DNA of 54,078 nucleotides from Marinomonas lutimaris. GTDB taxonomy: Bacteria > Pseudomonadota > Gammaproteobacteria > Pseudomonadales > Marinomonadaceae. Where the stretch lies: contig NZ_JAHLLW010000023.1 in assembly GCF_019426345.1 (NCBI RefSeq), positions 1-54,078 on the forward strand. The letters run 5' to 3'. Every line of letters begins with the position of its first letter. The first letter of the stretch is position 1. The position numbers and the translations under genes were made by a program. The notes under the pieces are model-generated. The model saw only the letters and a program-made list of their open reading frames with translations. It was not told the DNA's origin and did no database searches. Below, piece after piece: positions 23,558 through 33,754 of the stretch.

Positions 23558-25474
23558 GTGAGTACTGAAATCATTCGAGTACCAGATATTGGTGGTGCGA
23601 CTGATGTCGAAATTATCGAGATCAGTATTGCGGTTGGTGACACTATTGAAGTGGACCAATCTATTATTGTTTTAGAAACAGATAAGGCTTCCATGGATGT
23701 TCCATCTTCCATGGCTGGTAAAGTAAAAAGCATTTCTGTGAAAGAAGGCGATAAAGTTTCTGAAGGTGATGAGCTTCTTGTTATTGAGGTTGAAGGTGCA
23801 GAAAAATCTGCTCCTGAAACGCCAGTAGAAGCTTCTGCGCCAGCAAAACCTGCCGAGAAGACTGCTCCAGCTTCATCCTCTTCTAGTGAAGAAAAAGTTT
23901 CTGTGCCTGACATTGGTGGTGCGACTGACGTAGAAGTTATTGAAGTCTGTGTTGCTGAAGGTGACATGGTTGAAGAGGGTGACTCTTTGATCGTTTTGGA
24001 AACTGATAAAGCATCTATGGATATACCTTCGCCGTTTACAGGCAAGATCGGTAAAATTTCGATCAAAGTAGGTGATACGGTTTCTGAGGGTGCTGACATA
24101 CTTGTGCTAACAACCGAATCATCTGCACCTGCTGCTTCAGAAGAAAAAGCTGAAACACCAAAATCGTCAGCGCCTGCGGCTGCTGCGCCAGTATCTGGTG
24201 TTGAGGCTGTTAAGGTTCCTGATATTGGTGGGGCGGAAGGTGTAGAGGTGATCGAAGTTGCTGTAGCGGCTGGTGATCAGGTTAAAGAGGGCGATTCTAT
24301 TATCGTTCTTGAGACTGATAAAGCTTCCATGGAAATCCCTGCGCCGAAATCAGGAACAGTGAAATCTGTTTCTATTAAGGTTGGTGACAAGGTTTCTGAA
24401 GGACATCTTGTCCTTGAGCTTGAAGTAGAGGGTGGTTCTGAAGCTGCGGCGCCTGCGGCAGTTGCTGAAAAATCGGCCCCTGCGCCTGCTGAAGCGCCTA
24501 AAACTAATACTGCAAAAGCGGCTCCTGCAGCGGATCAATCTGCTGTCTTGTCTGAACCTTCGAAGAAAGTTCACGCTGGCCCAGCAGTGCGTATGCTTGC
24601 TCGCGAGTTAGGTGTTGAACTGTCCCTTGTTCGTCCTACAGGCCCTCGTGGTCGTATTACGAAAGAAGATTTACATGCCTACGTGAAAGCGGCTGTACAA
24701 AAAGCTTCATCAGCTCCAGCGGGTGTTGCAACAGGTTCTGGTCTACCGACTGTGCCTGATCAAGACTTTAGCAAGTTCGGCGATGTCGAAGTTGTTAAGA
24801 TGAGTAAGATTCAGCGTCTGACGGCTCAGAACATGGTTCGCAACGCGCTTGTTGTGCCTCAAGTTACTCAGTTCGACAAGGCAGATATCTCTGATCTTGA
24901 AGAGTTCCGTAAAGGCTTGAAAGGCGAAATGGAGAAACAAGGTGTTAAATTGACGCCACTTCCATTCCTGATTAAAGCGGTTGCACAAGCTATGGTTGCA
25001 AATCCTAGCTTCAATGTGTCGCTAATGGCCGATGGTGAAAGCTACGTTCAGAAGCATTATGTACACATTGGTATTGCTGTTGACTCTCCTGCTGGCTTGG
25101 TTGTTCCTGTTTTGCGTGATGCTGATAAAAAGTCAGTTATTCAAATCGCAAAAGAAGCGAGCGAGTTGATTAAGAAGGCGCTTGATAAGCAGCTTAAACC
25201 TGCTGATATGCAAGGTGGTTGTTTTACTATTTCTAGTTTGGGTGCAATTGGCGGTACAGGATTTACTCCTATCGTTAACTGTCCTGAAGTGGGTATCCTT
25301 GGTGTTTCTAAAGCAGACATTGAGCCACGTTGGAATGGTAAAGAGTTTGAGCCTCGTACAATGTTGCCATTGTGTCTGTCTTATGATCACAGAGCTGTCA
25401 ATGGTGGTGATGCTGGTCGTTTCATGACCTTCTTGAACTCATTGCTAAGTGATGTTCGTCGCTTATCTCTTTAA
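23558..25474 (+). CDS. aceF: Dihydrolipoamide acetyltransferase, pyruvate dehydrogenase E2
   Basis: Core enzyme of the pyruvate dehydrogenase complex, 638 residues. Three N-terminal lipoyl domains (about 2-75, 117-190 and 220-293) each carry ETDKASM with the lipoylated lysine, separated by Ala/Pro-rich flexible linkers. A peripheral subunit-binding domain (about 338-378, HAGPAVRMLARELGV) and a catalytic domain ending in LSYDHRAVNGGDAGRF follow. The start is GTG with AAAGGAGA seven bases upstream. A strong terminator ends the operon. Confidence 0.97.
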   Translation: MSTEIIRVPDIGGATDVEIIEISIAVGDTIEVDQSIIVLETDKASMDVPSSMAGKVKSISVKEGDKVSEGDELLVIEVEGAEKSAPETPVEASAPAKPAEKTAPASSSSSEEKVSVPDIGGATDVEVIEVCVAEGDMVEEGDSLIVLETDKASMDIPSPFTGKIGKISIKVGDTVSEGADILVLTTESSAPAASEEKAETPKSSAPAAAAPVSGVEAVKVPDIGGAEGVEVIEVAVAAGDQVKEGDSIIVLETDKASMEIPAPKSGTVKSVSIKVGDKVSEGHLVLELEVEGGSEAAAPAAVAEKSAPAPAEAPKTNTAKAAPAADQSAVLSEPSKKVHAGPAVRMLARELGVELSLVRPTGPRGRITKEDLHAYVKAAVQKASSAPAGVATGSGLPTVPDQDFSKFGDVEVVKMSKIQRLTAQNMVRNALVVPQVTQFDKADISDLEEFRKGLKGEMEKQGVKLTPLPFLIKAVAQAMVANPSFNVSLMADGESYVQKHYVHIGIAVDSPAGLVVPVLRDADKKSVIQIAKEASELIKKALDKQLKPADMQGGCFTISSLGAIGGTGFTPIVNCPEVGILGVSKADIEPRWNGKEFEPRTMLPLCLSYDHRAVNGGDAGRFMTFLNSLLSDVRRLSL

Positions 25475-25504
25475 TGAGTAGCTTTGTTAAATAGCTAAGT
25501 AAAT

Positions 25505-25535
25505 AAAAAAGCCGCTTATATAAGCGGCTTTTTTT
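25505..25535. terminator. Bidirectional terminator between aceF and the SulP gene
   Basis: A perfect palindrome AAGCCGCTTATATAAGCGGCTT (25509-25530) is flanked by A and T runs, so it can end transcripts from both strands. It fits the convergent aceF and sulP genes. Confidence 0.9.
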
Positions 25536-25580
25536 GGTCTATTGCTTTTGGTTTAATGTAAATCTAGTTGAGCGACTAGG

Positions 25581-27233
25581 TTATGTGTTTGTTAGGCTGG
25601 CAACGGCCTGAATTAAGGCGGATTTGCGAGAGTCGCAGAATGCATTGTGCGGTAATCGGCTTAATACGCCCAGCTTTTCAAGTCGCTCAGTGGTTTGTCC
25701 GTTGGGGCTAAATATATAAACGGCACAGCCTGCTTCTATTGCGTCTTTGATGGCGTTTTCTAGTGCAAGACCTATGGTTAGATCCATCATGGGAACGGCG
25801 CTCAGATCTAGTACTACGGCTTTATAGTTATGGATCCGGTTGTGGTGTTTTGCAATGGCTTTACTTGCGCCAAAAATCATTGGGCCGGATAGATAGAAAA
25901 GTAATACTTTTCCGTCTGCTTGATCTAACAGTTCTTTCTCTGCTTCTGATAACAGGATGTCATCATCAGCATCACTGATTGCTTTCACGTTTCCAGATTG
26001 TAGTCGACTTAGTTTTTCTATTGTCATGATGTTGGCAATAAAAACGCCGATTCCTACCGCAACCATAAGATCAACAAATACAGTTAACGCCATAACGCCA
26101 TACATAATGATAGTTGGCGATAGGGCGATTTTGTGAGCGCGTTTCAAAAAACTCCAGTCGAGAATGTTGATCCCTACATACAGAGCGATACCAGCAAGCA
26201 CAGCCATTGGAATTGGGCTGATTAGTTCGGATGCTCCAAGTACAACCAATAGTAGAATTAAGGCTCTGGTAATACCTGCAAGTGGTGATTTGCCACCAGA
26301 CTGTATATTAACCACAGTTCCCATGGTTGCACCGGCGCCAGGAAGGCCGCCGAGTAGCCCAGAGAAGAAATTGGCTGTGCCTTGGCCGATAAGCTCTCGA
26401 TTCGAATCATGCTCTTTACGCGTAAGGCTGTCCGCAATAACCGCTGTAAGTAAGGTGTCAATGCAACCTAAAGTACCAAGTACTAATCCATTTATGATCA
26501 TTTCTATAAATACAGACTGCTCAAAGGTGGGCCAGTGAATTGATGGTAGGCCAGATGGAATAACACCTATGCGGCGCACATCGGAGTCGTTAAATAATAG
26601 AATGGAAATAAGCGTAATTGTTACCAATGCAACCAGTTGAGGGGGAACGTATCGGCGCCAGTGTTTTGGAAGATAAAAAAGCACCGCCAGTGTTAGTAGT
26701 CCTAGAAATAATTCTGAGAATTTCAAGTTAACAATAAGATTGGGGAGGGCATTTAATGTGCCCATCACTCCACCAGGTGGAGATGAGTGCCCTAGAAAAG
26801 GGGCGATTTGCAAGATAATCAATATAATACCAATGCCAGACATAAAGCCTGATATAACGCTGTACGGCATTAGTGTGATGTATTTGCCTAGTTTGAGATA
26901 ACCTAGTGTAATTTGAAATAGGCCTGCGATCATCACCACGGTAAAGGCCATAGCCACACCGCCTTCTGGGCTGCTGGCCATCATGCTGGTTAGTACCGCT
27001 GTCATGATGACTGTCATTGGTCCAGTTGGTTCTGAGATTAGGCTGGTTGATCCGCCAAATATCGCAGCAAATAGGCCTACGAGTATGGCCCCCCAAAGCC
27101 CTGCTTCTGCTCCAGCTCCTGAAGCAACACCGAAGGCTAGAGCCAAAGGGAGCGAGACAATAGCGGTGGTTGCCCCGCCAAATAAATCGCCGGCAAGAGT
27201 CCAATCTTTAAAGCGAGAGAAATCAATGATCAT
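25581..27233 (-). CDS. SulP (SLC26) family anion transporter with STAS domain
   Basis: An inner-membrane transporter, 550 residues. The transmembrane part (about 10-400) opens with LAGDLFGGATTAIVSLPLALAFGVASG and has GLLGGLPGAGATMGTVVNIQSGG, a SulP core region. The C-terminal cytoplasmic STAS domain (about 430-545) includes AVVLDLSAVPMMDLTIGLAL. Family members carry bicarbonate, sulfate or dicarboxylates; the substrate cannot be decided. No carbonic anhydrase or sulfur gene is adjacent. Confidence 0.9.
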   Translation of the reverse strand: MIIDFSRFKDWTLAGDLFGGATTAIVSLPLALAFGVASGAGAEAGLWGAILVGLFAAIFGGSTSLISEPTGPMTVIMTAVLTSMMASSPEGGVAMAFTVVMIAGLFQITLGYLKLGKYITLMPYSVISGFMSGIGIILIILQIAPFLGHSSPPGGVMGTLNALPNLIVNLKFSELFLGLLTLAVLFYLPKHWRRYVPPQLVALVTITLISILLFNDSDVRRIGVIPSGLPSIHWPTFEQSVFIEMIINGLVLGTLGCIDTLLTAVIADSLTRKEHDSNRELIGQGTANFFSGLLGGLPGAGATMGTVVNIQSGGKSPLAGITRALILLLVVLGASELISPIPMAVLAGIALYVGINILDWSFLKRAHKIALSPTIIMYGVMALTVFVDLMVAVGIGVFIANIMTIEKLSRLQSGNVKAISDADDDILLSEAEKELLDQADGKVLLFYLSGPMIFGASKAIAKHHNRIHNYKAVVLDLSAVPMMDLTIGLALENAIKDAIEAGCAVYIFSPNGQTTERLEKLGVLSRLPHNAFCDSRKSALIQAVASLTNT

Positions 27234-27302
27234 TGTTTTGTACCTATCCGTTATTTATATTCAGATCAATCCGTTGAAATAATCCATAGTGCTCTGTTTG
27301 CA

Positions 27303-27329
27303 AAAGAGCCCGCATAGTGCGGGCTCTTT
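27303..27329 (-). terminator. Terminator of rne
   Basis: AAAGAGCCCGCA (27303-27314) and TGCGGGCTCTTT (27318-27329) form a perfect 12-bp stem with a 3-nt loop. It lies 35 nt past the rne stop. Confidence 0.85.
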
Positions 27330-27363
27330 GTATTTCTTAGAAAGAAGCGGCAGTGCTTAGCAC

Positions 27364-30300
27364 TTACTCTGCATTGGCTTCTGAGCTTTGCTCGGCGCCT
27401 TTTTCTTCTTCTCGTGCAATCCTAGGGTCGTTTTTCACACGGCCTGCTGATGCACGTCGACGTGACGTCGCAGCGTTACGCTTTTCTTCTTGCTCTAAGC
27501 GAAGCTTCTCTTGCTGAGCCAAAATAGCAGCTGGTAATTCTACTGGAGCTTTGGCTTCGGCGTTTGCTGGTTTAGTAGCAGCTTTGCCGCGTCCACGACG
27601 AGGAGTTCGAGTTGAGCGACCAGTGTTATTGCTTGATTCCTCAACTTTCGTTTCTTCGATTGCTGTTTCTGTAGTTGTTGCTTCTGAAGTGGTAGCTGGC
27701 TCAGTAGCCTTAGTATCCTCTTGCTCTACAGATTTTGTGTCTTCAGAGTTAGCTTCTACGGACCCTGTTTCTACAGTGGCTGTATTAATTTCTTGTGCTT
27801 CGGTATTTGTCTCGACTGCTGAATTTACCGCTTCCGAAGATGTTGCTGTTTGATTATCTTCTGAAAGGTTTGCTGTTTCTGGCTCAGCTTCAGTTTTTTC
27901 AGTTGCAACTTCTGATGTCTCTTGCTCGATTTTACGCATTTGAGCTTTTACTGACATCTTAGGTTTTGCAGGCTTAACTTCAGGAGTTTCGACTTTAACG
28001 GTTTCTTCTGTTGTTTCTTGAGTATCTGCTGGAGATACTTCAACAGCTTCAACAGCTTCAACAGCTTCAACAGCTTCAACAGCTTCAACAGCTTCAATAG
28101 CTTCAACAGCTTCAACAGCTGTAGTTTCTTCTTTTGTAGAAGGTTCTGACGGTGTGTCTTCTGATTTTGCTTGGGCTTCTGTTTCTGCATGCTTAACTTC
28201 TGGAGCGGTTGATTTTGCTTCTTCCGTTTGAGCTGCTGCAACGTCAGTAGATTGTGTTTCATCGGTTGTAGATTCAACATTTTCTTGCTGTGCGTTGTTT
28301 TCTTCTTTTTGTGGGCGACGTGAACGACGTGAGCGACGTGAACGACGTTGAGGTTCATCACCGTTTTCGTTACTTTCTACTTCAGCATTTTGAGCGGCTT
28401 CCACTAGAGCGGCATCTTCTTGCTCTTGTAGTTTAGTTGCTTCTAATGCTTCATCTTTTAGTTTGCCATTACGACGACGATTGTCATTGCGATCGCGTTT
28501 ACGCTCTTTAACTTCAGGGACTTCTTTTTGAGGTTGGCGCGGAGCAGCTTTTACAGCAGCTTCTTGCTTTTCAACTCTTGGTTCTTGAGTTTCTTGTTTG
28601 TTGCCGCGATTGTTACGACGGTTGTTGTTAGTGCCTTTCGTGCCAGCCTCGGCTTGTTCTCGGCGAGATTGACGAGTAGAGCGATTTTTTTCAGCTGTAT
28701 TGTTATCGTCGCGGTCCGCATTTTGATGCTTAACGTTACGTTTGTTTCTGTTTACACGAGTCCCTTTAGGCTTGCTTGAGGTATCACGATCATTTTGTGA
28801 AGGCGCTACAGGAGGTGTTTTGCTTACGGGTTTTTGTTTTGGTGTACTTTTAGTTTCGCCAAACAATGCAGTCATTATGCGTTTAAGCAAGCTAGGTTTA
28901 TTCTGCGTGTTTTTCGCTGCTTTTGGTGTTGTTGCTGCTACTGGTGCAGTGTGCTCAGGAGCTGGTGCTTTTGGTGCAATGCTAGTCACGGCTGCTTGTG
29001 GGCGAACGTTTTCATTCGCTTTGCGAGGCTCGTATGGTGGCTGCTCTGGCGTCTCTACCAATGTGTAGCTGTTTTCGTTTTGCATAACAACAGTGCTGTC
29101 GTCACGAATACGTTCCACTTCAAAGTGCGGTGTTTCCATATGTGGATTTGGCACAAGAATAATATGAACGTTGTTACGTTTTTCAATTTTAGCAATGTTG
29201 GTACGTTTCTCGTTTAACAAGAAAGTCGCAACAGATACTGGTAAAACAGCACGAATTTGAGCTGTGCGTTCTTTAGAGCATTCTTCTTCGATTAGACGAA
29301 GTACAGAAAGTGCTAGAGATTCCACGTCACGGATAAATCCTTGGCCATTACAGCGAGGGCAAACAATGCCGCTGGTTTCGCCAAGAGAAGGGCGCAAGCG
29401 CTGGCGTGACATTTCTAATAAACCGAAGCGAGAAATGCGGCCAAGTTGAACGCGAGCGCGATCCGCTTCTAGAGCGTTCTTCATTCGTGTTTCAACTTCT
29501 TTCTGATTGCGTACTGGTGTCATATCGATGAAGTCGATAACAACTAAGCCACCAATATCACGAAGGCGCAATTGACGAGCAATTTCGTCAGCTGCTTCTA
29601 AGTTGGTTTGCAGTGCTGTTTCTTCGATGTCTCCGCCTTTCGTGGCTCGGGCCGAGTTGATATCGATAGAAACTAGGGCTTCTGTAGGATCGATAACAAT
29701 AGATCCGCCTGAAGGTAGGCGAACTTCACGCTGGAAAGCCGTTTCGATCTGAGTTTCGATTTGGAAGCGGTTAAACAGTGGAGTTGAATCAGTATACATC
29801 TTAATGCGTGACTTGAAGTGCGGCATTACTTGCATAACAAAGTTAATAGCGTCTTGGTAAGCACTTTTCTCATCAATTAGTACTTCGCCAATGTCTTCAC
29901 GCAAATAATCGCGAATGGCGCGGATAACGATGTTACTTTCTTGATAGATTAAGAAAGGGGCAGGTTTTTCAGATGCTGCTTTGGTGATGGATGACCATAA
30001 AGTATCAAGGTAATCCAAATCCCACTGCAACTCTTCAGTTGAACGACCAACGCCAGCGGTACGAACAATAAGGCCACCGTTTTCTGGTGTGTTCAGGCCT
30101 GACATGGCTTCTTTAAGGTGCGATCTGTCATCACCGTCGATGCGACGAGAAATACCACCAGCGCGAGGATTGTTTGGCATCAAAACCAAATAACGACCCG
30201 CTAAACTAACGAAGGTGGTCAAGGCAGCGCCTTTATTACCACGTTCTTCTTTGTCCACTTGAACAATCACTTCTTGACCTTCGCTTAACACATCTTTGAT

Positions 30301-30567
30301 GTTAATTCGGCCTTCGTGGTTCGATTTTTTGGAAAAATAGGTTTTGGAGATTTCTTTTAGAGGTAGGAAGCCGTGGCGATCTGCTCCGAAATCAACAAAA
30401 GCTGCTTCCAGACTCGGCTCAATGCGAGTGATGCGACCTTTATATATATTTGACTTCTTCTGTTCGCGAGAACCGGATTCGATATCTAGATCATATAGAC
30501 GTTGTCCGTCTACTAGGGCGACGCGCAACTCTTCTTGTTGAGTTGCATTAATAAGCATTCTAATCAT
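27364..30567 (-). CDS. rne: Ribonuclease E
   Basis: Essential endoribonuclease for mRNA decay and rRNA/tRNA maturation, and degradosome scaffold; about 1067 residues from ATG at 30567 ([21 protein letters not shown]). A GTG at 30606 gives a longer frame without support. The catalytic half has the S1 domain ([18 protein letters not shown]), catalytic aspartates in [13 protein letters not shown] and VVIDFIDM, and the Zn-link CPRCNGQG. From about residue 500 the C-terminal half is disordered, Arg-rich ([14 protein letters not shown]) and then Glu/Val-rich, with a tandem EAV repeat. It is divergent from rluC, as in E. coli. Confidence 0.95.
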   Translation of the reverse strand: MIRMLINATQQEELRVALVDGQRLYDLDIESGSREQKKSNIYKGRITRIEPSLEAAFVDFGADRHGFLPLKEISKTYFSKKSNHEGRINIKDVLSEGQEVIVQVDKEERGNKGAALTTFVSLAGRYLVLMPNNPRAGGISRRIDGDDRSHLKEAMSGLNTPENGGLIVRTAGVGRSTEELQWDLDYLDTLWSSITKAASEKPAPFLIYQESNIVIRAIRDYLREDIGEVLIDEKSAYQDAINFVMQVMPHFKSRIKMYTDSTPLFNRFQIETQIETAFQREVRLPSGGSIVIDPTEALVSIDINSARATKGGDIEETALQTNLEAADEIARQLRLRDIGGLVVIDFIDMTPVRNQKEVETRMKNALEADRARVQLGRISRFGLLEMSRQRLRPSLGETSGIVCPRCNGQGFIRDVESLALSVLRLIEEECSKERTAQIRAVLPVSVATFLLNEKRTNIAKIEKRNNVHIILVPNPHMETPHFEVERIRDDSTVVMQNENSYTLVETPEQPPYEPRKANENVRPQAAVTSIAPKAPAPEHTAPVAATTPKAAKNTQNKPSLLKRIMTALFGETKSTPKQKPVSKTPPVAPSQNDRDTSSKPKGTRVNRNKRNVKHQNADRDDNNTAEKNRSTRQSRREQAEAGTKGTNNNRRNNRGNKQETQEPRVEKQEAAVKAAPRQPQKEVPEVKERKRDRNDNRRRNGKLKDEALEATKLQEQEDAALVEAAQNAEVESNENGDEPQRRSRRSRRSRRPQKEENNAQQENVESTTDETQSTDVAAAQTEEAKSTAPEVKHAETEAQAKSEDTPSEPSTKEETTAVEAVEAIEAVEAVEAVEAVEAVEAVEVSPADTQETTEETVKVETPEVKPAKPKMSVKAQMRKIEQETSEVATEKTEAEPETANLSEDNQTATSSEAVNSAVETNTEAQEINTATVETGSVEANSEDTKSVEQEDTKATEPATTSEATTTETAIEETKVEESSNNTGRSTRTPRRGRGKAATKPANAEAKAPVELPAAILAQQEKLRLEQEEKRNAATSRRRASAGRVKNDPRIAREEEKGAEQSSEANAE
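28039..28119 (-). repeat. Nine-copy 9-bp repeat inside rne
   Basis: Plus-strand TTCAACAGC is repeated nine times without interruption; only unit 7 differs (TTCAATAGC). On the coding strand it encodes an in-frame run of (V/I)EA triplets in the acidic C-terminal tail. Being a multiple of three, copy changes keep the frame. Confidence 0.95.
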
Positions 30568-31039
30568 TATATGTGTGAACTCTGTGGGCTGATACGAAAG
30601 AGTCACAACAGTGATAGGGTAACCATTAATAAATCTGACTCAGAATTAGAGCAAGTCATTCAGTGTTCTCTGGCGAGAGGAGTACGCGATTCGTTTATTT
30701 TATCTTAAACGCTTTTGTGCGGTCGCTGCCGTGATCAATACTAAATAGTCTCTTTAACCGGTCTCGTTTCTTTGCTTTTACGAAACAACGCGAACGCGCG
30801 GCCTAGCAATTTTAATGAGAGTTCCTTCCACTGAAGCGGATTTTTCCGAATCATGCGGTTTATTATTTAAGATTAACTGTTACAGAGGTAAGATAGGGGG
30901 CCAAAGTGTCGCTTCGGCAATTGTCATTCAATTCTTGCATCTTATCTTCGAGGTGTTTTGTTGCCTCTTACCCTTTGCGAATGTGAATATAACAGTAAAA
31001 ACTAAGTGCTTCAATTATAAAGGAAACCAATCTTAGCTT
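30568..31039. other. Divergent rne-rluC upstream region
   Basis: About 470 bases with no supported gene. An open frame at 30815-31036 has no convincing coding features. It probably holds both promoters and the long rne 5' leader. In E. coli that leader has stems that let RNase E control its own mRNA. I could not identify the equivalent stems by eye. Confidence 0.5.
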
Positions 31040-32011
31040 ATGTCGGACTCAGAACTAAATTCAACAGAGCGTCCCGCGGTTCGTTACGTCACGATTGACG
31101 ACAATAATGCGGGCCAGCGAATCGATAATTTTTTGGTTACCTTTTTAAAAGGTGTTCCGAAAGGCAAGATTTACAACCTACTTAGAAAGGGGGAAATTCG
31201 CGTCAATAAAAAGCGGACCAAGCCGGACTATCGCCTTCAAAATGAAGATGTTGTGCGTATTGCGCCAATTGTTATTGCGCCAGAATCCGACAAGCCTGTC
31301 TTGTCAGATCGCCTTAAAAGCGAGATAGAATCACGCATTGTTTATGAAGACAAAGGGTTGATCGTCATTAATAAACCTTCTGGCTTAGCTGTTCACGGTG
31401 GCAGTGGTTTGAGTTTCGGTCTGGTTGAAGTTATTCGCCAAATGCGACCGTTAGAGAAGTTTATTGAGCTTGTTCATCGACTTGATCGTGATACTTCTGG
31501 TCTTATCATGGTCGCTAAGAAACGCGCAGTCCTAAAAGAGTTGCATACAGCATTGCGTGAAAAAGAAGGAGTACAAAAAACTTACCTTGCATTGGTTTAT
31601 GGCAGCTGGCCTAAAAGAAAATTGCAAGTTAACGCGCCTTTATTGAAAAATGAGCTGCAGTCTGGTGAGCGCGTCGTTAGAGTGCATACTGATGGAAAAG
31701 AGAGTTTGACTCGGTTTAAGCTTGTTCGACAGTTTGAAGGTTATAGTTTGGTTGAGTGTGAGCCAGTAACAGGCCGTACGCATCAAATTCGAGTTCATAC
31801 CCAATATGCAGGTTATCCGATTGTTGGCGATGAAAAATATTCGCCTGCTGAGTCTTTAAAAGAGACAAAAGCTCTTGGCTTTAAACGCTTGTGTCTGCAC
31901 GCGACGCGATTAGACATTATGTTGAACGGCGAGCGTATGTTGTTTGAGGCGCCACTTGATAAAGAATGGCAAACCTTGATGAATGAAAATCTAACTGGGA
32001 TTTTCTCTTAA
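31040..32011 (+). CDS. rluC: 23S rRNA pseudouridine synthase RluC
   Basis: Makes pseudouridines in 23S rRNA (positions 955, 2504 and 2580 in E. coli). The 323-residue protein has an N-terminal S4 RNA-binding domain (GQRIDNFLVTFLKGVPKGKIYNLLRKGEIRVN is spread over about 26-60) and the RluA-type catalytic domain with the essential Asp in HRLDRDTSGLIMVAK. ARTHQIRVH-type motif GRTHQIRVHTQ follows. It is divergent from rne, as in E. coli, and has its own terminator. Confidence 0.95.
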   Translation: MSDSELNSTERPAVRYVTIDDNNAGQRIDNFLVTFLKGVPKGKIYNLLRKGEIRVNKKRTKPDYRLQNEDVVRIAPIVIAPESDKPVLSDRLKSEIESRIVYEDKGLIVINKPSGLAVHGGSGLSFGLVEVIRQMRPLEKFIELVHRLDRDTSGLIMVAKKRAVLKELHTALREKEGVQKTYLALVYGSWPKRKLQVNAPLLKNELQSGERVVRVHTDGKESLTRFKLVRQFEGYSLVECEPVTGRTHQIRVHTQYAGYPIVGDEKYSPAESLKETKALGFKRLCLHATRLDIMLNGERMLFEAPLDKEWQTLMNENLTGIFS

Positions 32012-32040
32012 CTATTTGTCGTTTTTGAATCATTAGATAA

Positions 32041-32069
32041 AAAGACTTGCTGAGGCAGGTCTTTTTTTT
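32041..32069 (+). terminator. Terminator of rluC
   Basis: AAAGACTTGC (32041-32050) and GCAGGTCTTT (32055-32064) pair with one G-U around TGAG, followed by a long T run. Confidence 0.85.
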
Positions 32070-32095
32070 AGCTTATTTTTAGTGAATCTTGCTTT

Positions 32096-32111
32096 TGTGA
32101 TGTGTATCACC
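32096..32111 (+). promoter_or_regulatory. Candidate CRP/Vfr-type binding site
   Basis: TGTGATGTGTATCACC matches the CRP consensus TGTGA-N6-TCACA at nine of ten core bases. It lies about 87 nt upstream of the carboxylate transporter start. Carbon-source control of such a transporter is plausible. Confidence 0.5.
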
Positions 32112-32148
32112 TTTTTCTAATGCTAAATGCCCTACCATGTCAGGGTGA

Positions 32149-32177
32149 TTCCCTTGTTTTTAACAGGGAAACTTTTT
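32149..32177 (+). promoter_or_regulatory. Leader hairpin before the DASS transporter
   Basis: TTCCCTTGTT (32149-32158, one bulged T) pairs with AACAGGGAA (32162-32170), then ACTTTTTC. It would sit in the 5' leader and resembles a weak attenuator. Function is inferred only from shape. Confidence 0.35.
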
Positions 32178-32197
32178 CTAAGATGAAAGGATTTTTC

Positions 32198-33664
32198 ATG
32201 AAAGCCTCTGATATCCGGACGATTCCGGGACTCATTTCTATTTTTATCACGCTGTTAATCTGGTTTGTTGTGCCAGTACCTGATGGCGTATCTGCTAATG
32301 CTTGGCATTTGTTGGCTTTGTTTGTTGGTACTGTGGTTGCTATTATCGGTAAGGCGATGCCAATTGGGGCGCTCGCGATTTTGGCCGTTACTCTAGTTGC
32401 TCTAACTGGCGTAACAAGTGATTCGCCTGCAGGTGCGATTAAAGATGCATTAAGTGGTTTTTCGAATTCTCTGATTTGGTTGATTGGTATTGCGATTGTT
32501 ATTTCTAGAGGTTTAGCAAAAACTGGGCTTGGAAATCGTATCGGCTATTACTTTATCTCTTTATTTGGTAAAAAAACCATCGGTATTGGCTATGCTTTGG
32601 CTATTTCAGAGTTGGTTATTGCTCCGGTAACACCAAGTAATACTGCGCGTGGTGGCGGTATTATTCATCCTATTATGAAGTCCATAGCAACTAGTTTTGG
32701 TTCTTCACCTGAAGAGGGTACTTCTCGGAAGATTGGTCATTACCTTGCCTTGGTTAATTACCATATCAATCCCATTACTTCGGCGATGTTCATTACAGCA
32801 ACCGCACCCAACCCCTTAATTGTTAAATTAATCTCTGATGCCACTGGCGCTAACATTAGTATTACTTGGGGGACATGGGCACTAGCGGCGCTTTTGCCAG
32901 GTTTGGTGTGTATTGCACTTGTGCCCTTGGTTGTTTATGTCATTTATCCTCCAGAGATAAAAAGCACGCCAGATGCAAGGACTTACGCAAAGTCTAAACT
33001 CGCCGAAATGGGACCTATGTCGTATGGTGAGAAGGTGATGGTGGCGGTATTTGCTCTGTTGCTAATTCTTTGGGCTGGTATTCCTGCAATGTTGTTCGGC
33101 GCAGACTATGTGGTGAATACAACGGCGGTAGCATTTTTAGGTTTGTCTGTTTTATTAGTGACAGGTGTTTTGAGCTGGGATGACGTGCTCAAAGAAAAAT
33201 CAGCTTGGGATACGGTTGTATGGTTCTCCGCCTTGGTAATGATGGCCACTTTTTTGAATAAGCTAGGTTTGGTGCAATGGTTTTCGACTGTTGTTGAAAG
33301 TAATATTGAACACTTAGGATTTGATTGGGCTATTTCTGTCGTCATCTTGGTCGCAATCTATTTCTATGTGCATTATTTCTTTGCCAGTACGACGGCGCAT
33401 ATTACGGCCATGTTCGCTGCTTTCTATGCCGCAGGTTTGGCGTTAGGTGCACCACCTTTGTATCTTGGTCTGTTACTGGCTGGCGCGTCTTCCTTGATGA
33501 TGTCATTGACTCATTACGCTACAGGCACATCGCCGATTATCTTTGGGTCTGGTTATGTCTCGATGGAAGATTGGTGGATCATGGGCTTTATTATGAGTGT
33601 GGTGAATTTAGCCGTATGGGGTGTTGTCGGTGGCTTATGGTGGAAGGTATTGGGTTACTGGTAA
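32198..33664 (+). CDS. DASS-family anion/dicarboxylate transporter
   Basis: An inner-membrane carboxylate transporter of the CitT/2-oxoglutarate-malate translocator type, 488 residues with about twelve helices. Family stretches include PVTPSNTARGGGIIHPIMKSI and, near the end, SLTHYATGTSPIIFGSGYVS. ATG at 32198 is chosen for AAAGGA six bases upstream; an open frame extends to 32102 but has no ribosome site. The neighbouring chemoreceptor of HBM type may sense similar acids. The substrate is not determinable. Confidence 0.88.
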   Translation: MKASDIRTIPGLISIFITLLIWFVVPVPDGVSANAWHLLALFVGTVVAIIGKAMPIGALAILAVTLVALTGVTSDSPAGAIKDALSGFSNSLIWLIGIAIVISRGLAKTGLGNRIGYYFISLFGKKTIGIGYALAISELVIAPVTPSNTARGGGIIHPIMKSIATSFGSSPEEGTSRKIGHYLALVNYHINPITSAMFITATAPNPLIVKLISDATGANISITWGTWALAALLPGLVCIALVPLVVYVIYPPEIKSTPDARTYAKSKLAEMGPMSYGEKVMVAVFALLLILWAGIPAMLFGADYVVNTTAVAFLGLSVLLVTGVLSWDDVLKEKSAWDTVVWFSALVMMATFLNKLGLVQWFSTVVESNIEHLGFDWAISVVILVAIYFYVHYFFASTTAHITAMFAAFYAAGLALGAPPLYLGLLLAGASSLMMSLTHYATGTSPIIFGSGYVSMEDWWIMGFIMSVVNLAVWGVVGGLWWKVLGYW

Positions 33665-33681
33665 TGAAAGCTTTAAATAAA

Positions 33682-33717
33682 AACAATCACCTATTCGGAA
33701 TGAATTAGGTGACTGTT
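33682..33717. terminator. Inverted repeat between convergent transporter and chemoreceptor genes
   Basis: AACAATCACCTA (33682-33693) pairs with TAGGTGACTGTT (33706-33717) with one mismatch. No T run follows directly on either strand, so termination is only likely from position. Confidence 0.4.
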
Positions 33718-33754
33718 GGTGATCGTTTTTCCTCCAGAATTGACTAGATGGTGA

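Noticed and set aside
23536..24099. 187-residue minus-strand frame opposite aceF
   Set aside because: It is the complement of the repeated lipoyl domains and linkers; low-complexity Ser/Thr-rich shadow.
23558..24480. Assembly error or recent duplication behind the three lipoyl domains
   Set aside because: The domains differ at many positions and multi-lipoyl E2 is normal in gammaproteobacteria.
27948..28361. 137-residue minus-strand Lys/Leu-rich frame within rne
   Set aside because: It is an out-of-frame reading of the rne 9-bp repeat and acidic tail.
30815..31036. 73-residue plus-strand open frame upstream of rluC
   Set aside because: It lies in the rne leader region, has no recognisable motif and its composition looks non-coding.
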